A stretch of DNA of 23,669 nucleotides from an uncultured Oscillospiraceae bacterium (GTDB lineage Bacteria > Bacillota > Clostridia > Oscillospirales > Oscillospiraceae), in contig CAJUQN010000039.1 of assembly GCA_910588625.1 (NCBI GenBank), forward strand, positions 1-23,669, in the 5' to 3' direction. The position numbers and the translations under genes were made by a program. Of the stretch, positions 7,257 through 14,412 are shown piece by piece. The first letter of the stretch is position 1. Each line of letters opens with the position of its first letter. The notes under the pieces are model-generated. The model saw only the letters and a list, made by a program, of their open reading frames with translations, did not search any database and had not been told where the DNA came from.

Positions 7257-7325
7257 CCTCCAAATCAGTTCATTTCACTACAGTATAACAGTATGCCCAA
7301 CTGTTCGCAATATACTGATTGGAGG
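7257..7325. repeat. Nested inverted repeats around the promoter of the TrxB-like gene
   Basis: Outer arms CCTCCAAATCAGT (7257-7269) and ACTGATTGGAGG (7314-7325) pair over 12 bases with one bulged A. Inner arms are CAGTATA (7281-7287) with TATACTG (7311-7317) and AACAGT (7287-7292) with ACTGTT (7300-7305). In a minus-strand transcript coming from upstream, the outer stem would bury the GGAGG ribosome site of the TrxB-like gene. Confidence 0.6.
7282..7310 (-). promoter_or_regulatory. Promoter of the TrxB-like gene
   Basis: On the minus strand, TTGCGA (7305-7310) and TATACT (7282-7287) are 17 bases apart. The predicted start near 7275 leaves a leader of about 28 bases. The promoter lies inside the nested inverted repeats, which may be an operator. 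Confidence 0.7.
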
Positions 7326-7366
7326 ACGTGTCCAAAATACGAAAAATAAATGGAGCGCGGCGGCGT

Positions 7367-9412
7367 TTATGACCGGCGCTGGCCGTAGGTTCTGGGCCGG
7401 TCCTTCCGGTCCCGCCGGAAGCAGGCGTCACACAGCCGTCCCCGGTGGTGGAGGGGCAGGGCCTTGCCGCACCGGGCGCAGAAGCGGATGTTGTTGCGCA
7501 GGCGGTGGAGCAAAATCTCGTTGATCTCGTCCGCCACCCGCTCCCGGCTGTCGTAGAGCCGGTCCTCGTCCACAGGGCAGTCGAAAGCCTTGGCGAAGGA
7601 GAAATAGAGGTCCAGCTTGCGGTAAAACTGCTCCAGCTCGGGCAAAGTAGGCTCCTCGTCCCCCAGCCCGGGCTGCTCAATGGACTCCCCCCTCTGCCAG
7701 CGGTGGAGGAATTGGAAAAATAGGTCCCGAAGCGCGTCCTCCGTCTCGTCGAAGGGGATGTTCGCCGCCCGAAGCTCCTGTTCCCGGGTGAGAACAAAGC
7801 CCATTTCCCGCATTTTGGAAATGATGGAGATATACCGGGTGATGTCCAGCCTGCGGTAGGGTTCCACCGTGGGCATCTGGTTCCATTGGATAAGCACCTC
7901 CAGCAGGTCGAAATCCACCTGGAGCACCAAATCGGAAAACCCGGCCACGGCGTATTCCAGCGGCGGCGCCACGGCCTCCAGCCCCGCCTGGATGGCGGGC
8001 AGGTTCTGGATGGCCCCCACGAAGCCCCGGTTGTACATCCCGAACCGCCCGGCCCGTCCGGCGATTTGCTTGATCTCCTCCGGCTTCAGCTCCCGGCGTT
8101 CGATGCCGTCGAACTTCTCCGTCTCCATAAAGATGATGCGCCGGATGGGCAGGTTCAGCCCCATGCCGATGGCGTCGGTGGAGACGATATACTCCATGTC
8201 TCCGGCCAGAAAGCCCTCCATCTGCTTGCGGCGGGTGGAGTAGGGGAGGGCCCCGTAAATGATAGCGGGCTCCTTTCCACTCTGACGCAGGTCCTCCGCC
8301 ACGCTGAGGACGCCCACTTTGGAGAAGGTGATGAGGGCGTCGCCGGGCTGGATGCGCTCATAGTCTACGGTGTGGGACATACAAATCAAAGGCGTGGTAC
8401 GCTCGTGGACCTCCACCTCCACGCTGTCGCCGCAGCTTTCAATGAGGCGGATCAGCAGGTCCTTGGCCTCCGGCGCGGCGCACAGGTGCACCTCCGGGGC
8501 CAGCACGCCCAAAATGGCCCGGGTCCATGCGTAGCCCCGCTGGGGGTCTGAAATCATCTGGCACTCGTCGATGACCGCCGCCTCATAGCGGCGCTTCAGC
8601 TCCAGCTTTTCCGCCGTGGCGGCCAGATGGGTGTCCTCCTCCCGGAAATCCTCCTCCTCGCCGGTGGACAGGGAGCAGTCCACCCCGGCGTCCAGCAGGG
8701 TCTCCTGGGCCTCCAGGGCCAGCAGGCGGAGGGGAGCCAGGTACACCCCTGTTTTGGCCCGGATCAGCCGCTGGAATCCGGCATAGGTCTTGCCCGTGTT
8801 GGTGCCGCCCAGGTGGAGGATAAACCTCCGGTGCATAGCCCGGGCCTCCGGGTACTCGTCCTTTGGGTTCAGCGCGATGAGCAGGGATAAGCTGGTGCGG
8901 ATGGCCTGGGGTACGTACCAAACGGACCACACCGTGCCCAGCCCCTCCCGAAACAGCTGGGAGGAGGGAAAACCCTTGGCCCGCAAGAGCTGCTCCACGT
9001 CCGCCTCAGGCTGAGCGGAGGAGAAGTCCGCAATGACCTGTTTGGAAGCGCTGAGCAAGGCCCGTGGGTAACGGGTCTGAACCTCTCCAGCCAGGGGGTG
9101 GTCAGGATGGGCCCCCAGCCAGCTTCCGGCGCGGATGAAGTTTTTCATGATCTCAGGCAGCTGCTTGCTGATGCACCGCCGCTCCAGCGCCAGGAATTCC
9201 CCAATCCAGGCTGTGGCTTGGGAACCCCGCAGGTCCTGACCTCTGGCGGGGGCGGGGAATCGAGGGAGGATGGCGCTGTGATAATACCCCGCCAGCAGCC
9301 AGGGGGCGGAGTCGTCCCCCTTGGCGGCGCGCCACGCCTGGACCAGGATGGCGCGGGCCCGTTTGGCGTCGGTGGGTGAGGTCTTGGGCGGTTTGCCTCT
9401 GTGTCTGGGCAT
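7367..9412 (-). CDS. Suv3-like superfamily 2 RNA helicase with C-terminal zinc-ribbon-like motif
   Basis: The protein has 681 residues. Walker A GGTNTGKT ends near residue 209 (K208). Motif II is DECQ at 282-285, inside VIDECQMISD. STDAIGMGLNLP is motif V and QIAGRAGRFG (about 449-458) is motif VI. The GGTNTGKT and DECQ forms and the RAGRFG ending match the SUPV3L1/Suv3 branch (GPTNSGKT, DEIQ), ATP-driven RNA helicases of the mitochondrial degradosome. At the extreme C-terminus CARCGK and CDACF form a CxxC...CxxC zinc-ribbon-like pair after a basic, Arg-rich helix. The first ~190 residues look helical and are not a domain I recognise. The start ATG 9412 has AAAGGGGG 7 bases upstream. An RNA turnover role is inferred from family only. 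Confidence 0.87.
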   Translation of the reverse strand: MPRHRGKPPKTSPTDAKRARAILVQAWRAAKGDDSAPWLLAGYYHSAILPRFPAPARGQDLRGSQATAWIGEFLALERRCISKQLPEIMKNFIRAGSWLGAHPDHPLAGEVQTRYPRALLSASKQVIADFSSAQPEADVEQLLRAKGFPSSQLFREGLGTVWSVWYVPQAIRTSLSLLIALNPKDEYPEARAMHRRFILHLGGTNTGKTYAGFQRLIRAKTGVYLAPLRLLALEAQETLLDAGVDCSLSTGEEEDFREEDTHLAATAEKLELKRRYEAAVIDECQMISDPQRGYAWTRAILGVLAPEVHLCAAPEAKDLLIRLIESCGDSVEVEVHERTTPLICMSHTVDYERIQPGDALITFSKVGVLSVAEDLRQSGKEPAIIYGALPYSTRRKQMEGFLAGDMEYIVSTDAIGMGLNLPIRRIIFMETEKFDGIERRELKPEEIKQIAGRAGRFGMYNRGFVGAIQNLPAIQAGLEAVAPPLEYAVAGFSDLVLQVDFDLLEVLIQWNQMPTVEPYRRLDITRYISIISKMREMGFVLTREQELRAANIPFDETEDALRDLFFQFLHRWQRGESIEQPGLGDEEPTLPELEQFYRKLDLYFSFAKAFDCPVDEDRLYDSRERVADEINEILLHRLRNNIRFCARCGKALPLHHRGRLCDACFRRDRKDRPRTYGQRRS

Positions 9413-9424
9413 GGTGGTCCCCCT

Positions 9425-9483
9425 TTCCGCGGGATATGATGATAGTGTTAGTATGGCCCGGAAAGGAGAAATCTTCCGCGGGA
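9425..9483. repeat. Short direct repeat TTCCGCGGGA upstream of the helicase
   Basis: TTCCGCGGGA occurs at 9425-9434 and again at 9474-9483, 49 bases apart. The core CCGCGG is itself palindromic. Both copies lie in the gap between the membrane-protein gene and the helicase. They may be regulatory or accidental in GC-rich DNA. Confidence 0.35.
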
Positions 9484-9505
9484 GTTTTTTGGGCTGATTC
9501 CTATG

Positions 9506-10738
9506 TTATTGCTCCACGGCCAGGGCGTCCGGAGCAAAGGAGGCGTACACCACCGTGCCGGACTGGCCCAGAAATTCGGAGATCTGGAACTCGATGGGGG
9601 CGGTGATGCTCTCCAGGTGGAAGGCGCACTGTACGTCAGCCTGTTCGCCGGGCTGTACGTCCCGCAGCCTGGCGCCCGTCTCGTACCGCTGGCTGGCGGC
9701 AATGGTGGCGGCGGAAAGCTCCGCGCCGCTCTGGAAGGCCTTGTCCAGCAGTTGGGCCATGGCGTTGGCGGGCTCCTGGCTGTTGTTGGTCCAGGTGTAG
9801 GTCACCACTGCCGCGGGGTTGCCCTGAACATCGGTGGTGAGGAAAGCTTCCTTGATCTCCACATAATAGTCACCTATGGCGCCGGAGCCGGGAATGGGAG
9901 AAATAGGGGGCTGTACATTACGGCTGGCCTCCGGGACAGCGGAGGCCTGTTCCGCCTGGGTGGCGGAGAGCTGGGCAATACCCGCCGCGGGGCCCACGCC
10001 CATGGAGCCGAAGATACCCACGGCGACCACCACAACCAAGGCCAGACCGATGATCGCCAGCACTGCGATGAGGGTTCGGACCAAGGCGTCGCTGTCCGCT
10101 TCGCTGCCTTCATGGTTTATAAAGGTACTCAGCACCTGTTTTAAATAGCTTTTCGCCTGTTTCTCCGGCAGAGCGTCGATGGCGGCGTTGCGCTTCCAGG
10201 GGTCCTCCTCTGTCAGGACCTGCTGGAGTGTGACGGGGATGGGTTTGGCGGCGGGCCTCCTGACGGAGGCAGGCGCGGGAGCGGGGGCGGCTGGTTCCAG
10301 GTCCGGCTCCGGCTCCGGTTCTGGCTCTGGCTCAGGGTAGTCTTCATAGGACTCGTCGTCATAGTCCTCTTCCTGGATAGGCTCCGTGGCGCCGATATCC
10401 ACCATAGCCACCACCATACACAGAAGGGCCCACCCGGAGGCGATGCGCAGGTCCAAATGCTCCCCGGCCAGCACCAGGCCCACTAAGCCACCCACGCCAT
10501 AGAGGATGGACGCGGCGATGCTGCCTTCACGACCTCCCGACCGGGTGGCCAGGGTAATGATGCCGCCGAAGGCCAGCGCCACGGCCAGAATCGCCCCAGC
10601 GATGCCTGGCGAGCCGGACGTCTCAATTTGAAGGGGGTTGGCGAGGAGCTCCAGCAGGTCCGTGAAGAGGAACAGCAGCGCGATGAGCGCGGCAATCAAA
10701 ATGGACAGGAATCCTGACAGGCTTTTCCAGATCTTCAT
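9506..10738 (-). CDS. Multi-pass membrane protein with Glu-Pro linker and DUF5067-like extracytoplasmic domain
   Basis: The 410-residue protein has hydrophobic segments at about 9-33, 44-64, 74-91 and 98-114. An acidic cytoplasmic loop with an EPEPEPEPEP run follows (135-148), then a helical soluble stretch (165-210). A fifth strong membrane helix is at 219-244, and a C-terminal domain at 285-408. That domain contains VVTYTWTNNSQEPANAM, the typical look of DUF5067, a ligand- or peptide-binding-like beta fold in secreted Firmicutes proteins. No enzyme motif is visible. The start ATG 10738 is supported by a GAGAGGG site and a strong promoter with 17-base spacing (10774-10802). It is divergent from rubrerythrin. 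Function unknown; it could be an envelope sensor or scaffold. Confidence 0.82.
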   Translation of the reverse strand: MKIWKSLSGFLSILIAALIALLFLFTDLLELLANPLQIETSGSPGIAGAILAVALAFGGIITLATRSGGREGSIAASILYGVGGLVGLVLAGEHLDLRIASGWALLCMVVAMVDIGATEPIQEEDYDDESYEDYPEPEPEPEPEPDLEPAAPAPAPASVRRPAAKPIPVTLQQVLTEEDPWKRNAAIDALPEKQAKSYLKQVLSTFINHEGSEADSDALVRTLIAVLAIIGLALVVVVAVGIFGSMGVGPAAGIAQLSATQAEQASAVPEASRNVQPPISPIPGSGAIGDYYVEIKEAFLTTDVQGNPAAVVTYTWTNNSQEPANAMAQLLDKAFQSGAELSAATIAASQRYETGARLRDVQPGEQADVQCAFHLESITAPIEFQISEFLGQSGTVVYASFAPDALAVEQ

Positions 10739-10773
10739 GCGACGGCCCTCTCTTGTCGTAAATATTAATTTTT

Positions 10774-10802
10774 ACTATACCACACGTGACCCTCTGAGGC
10801 AA
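10774..10802 (-). promoter_or_regulatory. Promoter of the DUF5067-like membrane protein
   Basis: On the minus strand, TTGCCT (10797-10802) and TATAGT (10774-10779) are separated by 17 bases. The predicted start is near 10767. Confidence 0.65.
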
Positions 10803-10871
10803 CGGCGATTTTTCCGTGGGCCGGCGCGGGGAGGGCCGCAAAAAAATAAACTGGGAAATTTGCAAAAGGAC

Positions 10872-10900
10872 TTGCATTTATCACGGACTCCTGCTATAGT
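10872..10900 (+). promoter_or_regulatory. Promoter of rubrerythrin
   Basis: TTGCAT (10872-10877) and TATAGT (10895-10900) lie 17 bases apart. The predicted start near 10907 falls in a 19-base palindrome, giving a leader of about 84 bases before the rubrerythrin ATG. Confidence 0.65.
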
Positions 10901-10904
10901 AGAA

Positions 10905-10923
10905 AATAGGAACGATTCTTATT
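10905..10923 (+). promoter_or_regulatory. Palindromic operator candidate at the rubrerythrin start site
   Basis: AATAGGAA and TTCTTATT flank CGA, forming a 19-base imperfect palindrome (7 of 8 pairs) at the predicted +1. Rubrerythrin genes of clostridia are commonly PerR targets, but the match to the PerR 7-1-7 consensus is only moderate, strongest in the right arm (ATTCTTA). Confidence 0.4.
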
Positions 10924-10990
10924 AAGAGAGTCGGCAGGGTAATCACTTGTCCCCCTGCTCCAATTCAAAACGAAACAGGAGGAATTTACT

Positions 10991-11524
10991 ATGGAACTGA
11001 AGGGCAGCAAGACTGAGGCCAATCTGTGGAAAGCGTTTGCGGGAGAGTCCCAGGCTCGGAACAAGTACACCTACTTTGCCAGCCAGGCCCGTAAAGAGGG
11101 CTATGAGCAGATCGCGGCCATCTTCGAGGAGACCGCGGGCAACGAGAAGGAGCACGCCAAGCTGTGGTTCAAGGCCCTGGGCGGCATTTGCACCACCGCC
11201 GAGAACCTCATCGCCGCCGCTGAGGGCGAGCATGAGGAGTGGACCGAGATGTATAAGGAGATGGCCGAAACCGCCCGTGAGGAGGGCTTCATCGCCCTGG
11301 CGGACGCCTTCGACGCCGTGGCAAAAATCGAGAAGAGTCACGAGGACCGCTATGTGAAGCTGGCTGAGAACCTGGCAAACAGCGAGGTATTCAAGCGCGC
11401 TGAGGTAAAGGTGTGGTACTGCCGCAACTGCGGCCACTTGGAGTACGGTGTGGAGGCCCCGGCGGAGTGTCCCGTCTGCGGCCATCCCCAGGCCTTCTTT
11501 GAGATCAAGGCGGATAACTACTAA
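10991..11524 (+). CDS. rbr: Rubrerythrin
   Basis: Rubrerythrin is a cytoplasmic di-iron peroxidase that reduces hydrogen peroxide in anaerobes. The protein has 177 residues. The diiron four-helix part shows E19 in GESQARNKY, ENEKEH-type ligands at E52/H55 in the GNEKEHAKLW block, and a second half with EEGF and the AKIEKSHEDRY block (E114, H117). The C-terminal rubredoxin-like domain has C144-R-N-C147-G and C160-P-V-C163-G for its FeS4 iron. AGGAGG ends 8 bases before ATG 10991. It is transcribed alone, with its own promoter and a strong terminator, which fits an oxidative-stress gene. Length and all metal ligands look intact. Confidence 0.97.
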   Translation: MELKGSKTEANLWKAFAGESQARNKYTYFASQARKEGYEQIAAIFEETAGNEKEHAKLWFKALGGICTTAENLIAAAEGEHEEWTEMYKEMAETAREEGFIALADAFDAVAKIEKSHEDRYVKLAENLANSEVFKRAEVKVWYCRNCGHLEYGVEAPAECPVCGHPQAFFEIKADNY

Positions 11525-11542
11525 AATACATACCGGGCTGAG

Positions 11543-11575
11543 AAAGGGCCGCGCCTCTGGGCGCGGTCCCTTTTT
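11543..11575 (+). terminator. Intrinsic terminator of rubrerythrin
   Basis: AAAGGGCCGCGCC pairs with GGCGCGGTCCCTTT, with one bulged T and a short loop. The stem runs straight into TTTTT, 19 bases after the rubrerythrin stop. Confidence 0.9.
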
Positions 11576-11624
11576 GCGCAGAGCGGAATCTGCAAATAAC
11601 GTCCGTAAATTTCCGGGCAGGACC

Positions 11625-11661
11625 TTTCTTTTCCAGCTTGGATGCGGTATACTGAGCTCAG
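11625..11661 (+). promoter_or_regulatory. Promoter and palindrome upstream of the rhamnulokinase operon
   Basis: TATACT (11648-11653) is a good -10. Its -35 (TTTCTT, 11625-11630, 17-base spacing) is poor, as expected for an activator-dependent sugar operon. A perfect 10-base palindrome CTGAGCTCAG (11652-11661) overlaps the -10 edge and start site and may be an operator. Confidence 0.45.
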
Positions 11662-11681
11662 CAAATACAGGAGGGGACGCT

Positions 11682-12965
11682 ATGAGCGGGCATTATCTGG
11701 CGGTGGATATCGGAGCATCCTCCGGGCGGCACATCGTGGGCTGGCTGGAGGACGGGCAGGTTCAGACAAAAGAGGTCTACCGATTCCCCAACGGGGTGAA
11801 GGCGGAGAACGGACGCCTCACCTGGGACATGGATGCGCTCCTGGGCCATGTGAAGGAGGGCATCCGGAAGGCGCTGGACGTATTCGGCGCGCTGGAAAGC
11901 CTGTCCATCGACACCTGGGGCGTGGACTACGTGCTTTTGAGGGGGGACGAGGAGGTCCGGCCCTGCTACGCCTACCGGGACGGGCGGACGGAAAGCGTTA
12001 TTCCGGCAGTACATGAAAATATCCCCTTTTCGGAGCTGTACGCCCACACGGGCTGCCAATTCCAGCCCTTCAATACCATTTACCAGCTGTACGATGATTC
12101 GCGGAAGGGGCGGCTGGAGGGGGTCACGGACTTCCTCATGGCGCCGGAATACCTGATGTGGAAGCTCACCGGGGTGAAGGCGCGGGAGTACACCAACGCC
12201 ACCACCACGGGTATGGTGAACGCAAAGACCGGAGAGTTTGACTTGGAACTTGTCCGCAGACTTGGCCTGCCCGAGGGGCTGTTCCCCAAGCTGAGCCAGC
12301 CGGGGACGGCTGTCGGCGAATATAAGGGCGTCAAGGTGGTCCTTTGCGCCACCCACGACACCGGCTCCGCCGTGGAGGGCATCCCCATGGAGGGGGAGCA
12401 GCTGTACATCTCGTCGGGCACCTGGTCTCTGTTGGGGGTCAAAACCCCCAAGCCCCTGACGGACGAAAAGAGCATGGCCGCTAACTACTCCAACGAGGGC
12501 GGCGTGGGCTATAACCGCTATCAGAAGAACATCATGGGTATGTGGATCGTGAACCGCCTGCGGGACGAGCTGTGCCCGGACAAGCCCTTTCCGGAGATCG
12601 TGGGATCGGCGGAGGCCAGTGCCTTCGCCGAGACGGTGGACGCTAACGCCCGGTGTTTCCTGGCCCCGGAGAGTATGAAGGCCGCTTTTGACAGCGCGTT
12701 ATCCGCTAAACCGGAGGGCGTGGGGGATTATTTCCGCTGTGCTTACCGCTCCCTTGCCTTGAGCTACCGGGACGCCATCCGGGAGCTGGAGGAGAACACG
12801 GGCCGGACCTATGAAAAGCTGTATATTGTGGGCGGCGGCGCGAAAAACGCATTCCTGAACAAGTTGACGGAAGAAGCTGCAGGTAAACAAGTTGTGGCCC
12901 TGCCCATTGAGGCCACCGCTTTGGGAAATCTCAAAATACAAATGGAAGGGGTCATCTCATGCTAG
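11682..12965 (+). CDS. rhaB: Rhamnulokinase-like FGGY sugar kinase, short C-terminus
   Basis: The enzyme should phosphorylate L-rhamnulose (or a similar 6-deoxyketose) at O1. The start is ATG 11682, with AGGAGGG upstream; the frame is open further 5' but that part overlaps the rubrerythrin terminator. The protein has 427 residues. GASSGR at 11-16 is the RhaB form of the N-terminal phosphate loop; DTWGVDY is at 77-83; YRDGRT, SSGTWSLLG and the adenosine-site IVGGGAKN follow. The C-terminus stops at EATALGNLKIQ plus seven residues, whereas RhaB proteins usually continue about 35-40 residues, so the final helix is missing. The stop overlaps the next gene by 7 bases (ATGCTAG), implying translational coupling. 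Confidence 0.9.
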   Translation: MSGHYLAVDIGASSGRHIVGWLEDGQVQTKEVYRFPNGVKAENGRLTWDMDALLGHVKEGIRKALDVFGALESLSIDTWGVDYVLLRGDEEVRPCYAYRDGRTESVIPAVHENIPFSELYAHTGCQFQPFNTIYQLYDDSRKGRLEGVTDFLMAPEYLMWKLTGVKAREYTNATTTGMVNAKTGEFDLELVRRLGLPEGLFPKLSQPGTAVGEYKGVKVVLCATHDTGSAVEGIPMEGEQLYISSGTWSLLGVKTPKPLTDEKSMAANYSNEGGVGYNRYQKNIMGMWIVNRLRDELCPDKPFPEIVGSAEASAFAETVDANARCFLAPESMKAAFDSALSAKPEGVGDYFRCAYRSLALSYRDAIRELEENTGRTYEKLYIVGGGAKNAFLNKLTEEAAGKQVVALPIEATALGNLKIQMEGVISC

Positions 12966-14377
12966 TGAACACAAAGGCCAGAGTGGGTGTTTTTGCCATC
13001 GCTCTGGGGGCGTATCTGCCCCAGTTCCCGTCCTTGGCGCCAGAGTTTGAGGCCCAGTACGCGGGCTTCAAGAAGTCCCTGCCCGATACCGTGGAGCTCA
13101 TCGACGGCGGCATTGTCACCACCAAGGAGCTGTCCCAGGCCACCGGGGACAAGTTCCGCGCCGCGGACGTGGACCTGGTCATCCTCCAGCTTTTGACTTA
13201 CGCCACGTCCTACAATATGCTCCCCGCTGTCCGGGACCTGGATGTGCCCATCGTGCTGGTGAACCTCCAGAAGAAGAAGGTTCCGGACTATGCTAACACC
13301 GACACCGCCACCTGGCTGGGTGAGCTGTACGCCTGCGGCGCGGTGGGGGAGATGGTGGCCGACCTGGAGCGGGCCGGGAAGCGCCACGCCGTTATCACCG
13401 GCGTGGTGGAGGGCGGCGATCCCCAGGTTCAAGCCGAAATTGAGGACTGGTGCCGCGCCGCTCAGGTGCGCCGCCGCTTCCGGGATACTAATCTGGCCCA
13501 GATCGGCCGGCCCTACCCCGGCATGATGGATCTGTACATCGACGAAACCAACCTGTACCACCGGATGTGGCTGTACACTAAACAGTTCGACTGGGAGAAG
13601 ATGTGGGCCATCGCCGACGACATTACCGACGAGGAGGCCATTCGGGCCAAGGCCCAGGATATTCTGGACACCTTTGACATCGAGGGCGGCGGAACCGTTG
13701 AAAAGGTTTGGGACATGGCCAAGTATGTAGCGGCCTTCGAGCAGTGGGTAAAGGACGAGCACATCGCCTTCATCGCCTCCCATTACGACGGTTTTGCTCA
13801 GGGTAAGGCCGGGGTGCTGGACAGTATGCTGATTCCCGCCTTCTCCATGCTCATCAAGCAGGGGGTGGCCTGCGCCGTGGAGGGCGACATCAAAGTCGCT
13901 ATGGCCATGTCTATCCTCAAGACCATCGCCGGGATGGGCCAGCTGTCCGAGATGTACTCCATCGACTTCGACGAGGACATCTGCATCATTGGCCACAGCG
14001 GCTCCGGCGACGCGGACATCTCGGCCAAAAAGCCAACCATGAAAATCGTCCCCGTGTTCCACGGCAAGACCGGCGGCGGATACCTGACCCAGTTCTATCC
14101 CCACCTGGGCCCTGTCACCTACCTGGGCATTACCCAGGACAGGGACGGCCATTTCAAATTCGTGGTGGCCGAGGGCGTCAACGAGGAGGGGCCCATCTTC
14201 ACCTTTGGCGACACCAACATGAGGACGCGCTTTACCTGCGGCGCCCGGGAGTTCTGCAACCGCTGGAGTGAGGCCGGCCCCACCCACCACATGGCGGCGG
14301 CCTCTGGGCGTCACATCAACACCATTTTGAAGGTGGCAAAGATTTTCAACGTGCCCGTGGACATCGTCACGCGGTAA
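12959..14377 (+). CDS. L-arabinose/L-fucose isomerase family protein (rhamnose-operon isomerase)
   Basis: The 472-residue protein lies between a rhamnulokinase and a rhamnulose-1-phosphate aldolase, so it should isomerise the free aldose to its ketose. It is not the usual RhaA TIM-barrel enzyme. Its N-terminal part (LVILQLLTYATSYNMLPAV) and C-terminal part (THHMAAASGRHI) are of the AraA/FucI fold. Likely metal ligands are E308 in CAVEGD, E331 or the nearby acidic cluster, H346 in GHSGSGD, and H443/H444. The spacing resembles E306, E333, H350 and H450 of E. coli AraA, quoted from memory. The start ATG 12959 overlaps the kinase stop by 7 bases. The substrate is inferred from the neighbours; a different deoxyhexose or pentose remains possible. 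Confidence 0.87.
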   Translation: MLVNTKARVGVFAIALGAYLPQFPSLAPEFEAQYAGFKKSLPDTVELIDGGIVTTKELSQATGDKFRAADVDLVILQLLTYATSYNMLPAVRDLDVPIVLVNLQKKKVPDYANTDTATWLGELYACGAVGEMVADLERAGKRHAVITGVVEGGDPQVQAEIEDWCRAAQVRRRFRDTNLAQIGRPYPGMMDLYIDETNLYHRMWLYTKQFDWEKMWAIADDITDEEAIRAKAQDILDTFDIEGGGTVEKVWDMAKYVAAFEQWVKDEHIAFIASHYDGFAQGKAGVLDSMLIPAFSMLIKQGVACAVEGDIKVAMAMSILKTIAGMGQLSEMYSIDFDEDICIIGHSGSGDADISAKKPTMKIVPVFHGKTGGGYLTQFYPHLGPVTYLGITQDRDGHFKFVVAEGVNEEGPIFTFGDTNMRTRFTCGAREFCNRWSEAGPTHHMAAASGRHINTILKVAKIFNVPVDIVTR

Positions 14378-14412
14378 TAAAGCCAATATAAATAACAGGA
14401 GGAAATAGAATT

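Noticed and set aside
10295..10335. Tandem hexamer-like repeat (GGCTCC/GGCTCT type)
   Set aside because: It encodes the Glu-Pro run of the membrane protein and is explained by that low-complexity linker, not by a separate repeat element.
12962..14386. A 474-residue frame antisense to the isomerase
   Set aside because: Same shadow effect; no ribosome site, and the isomerase on the other strand is conserved end to end.
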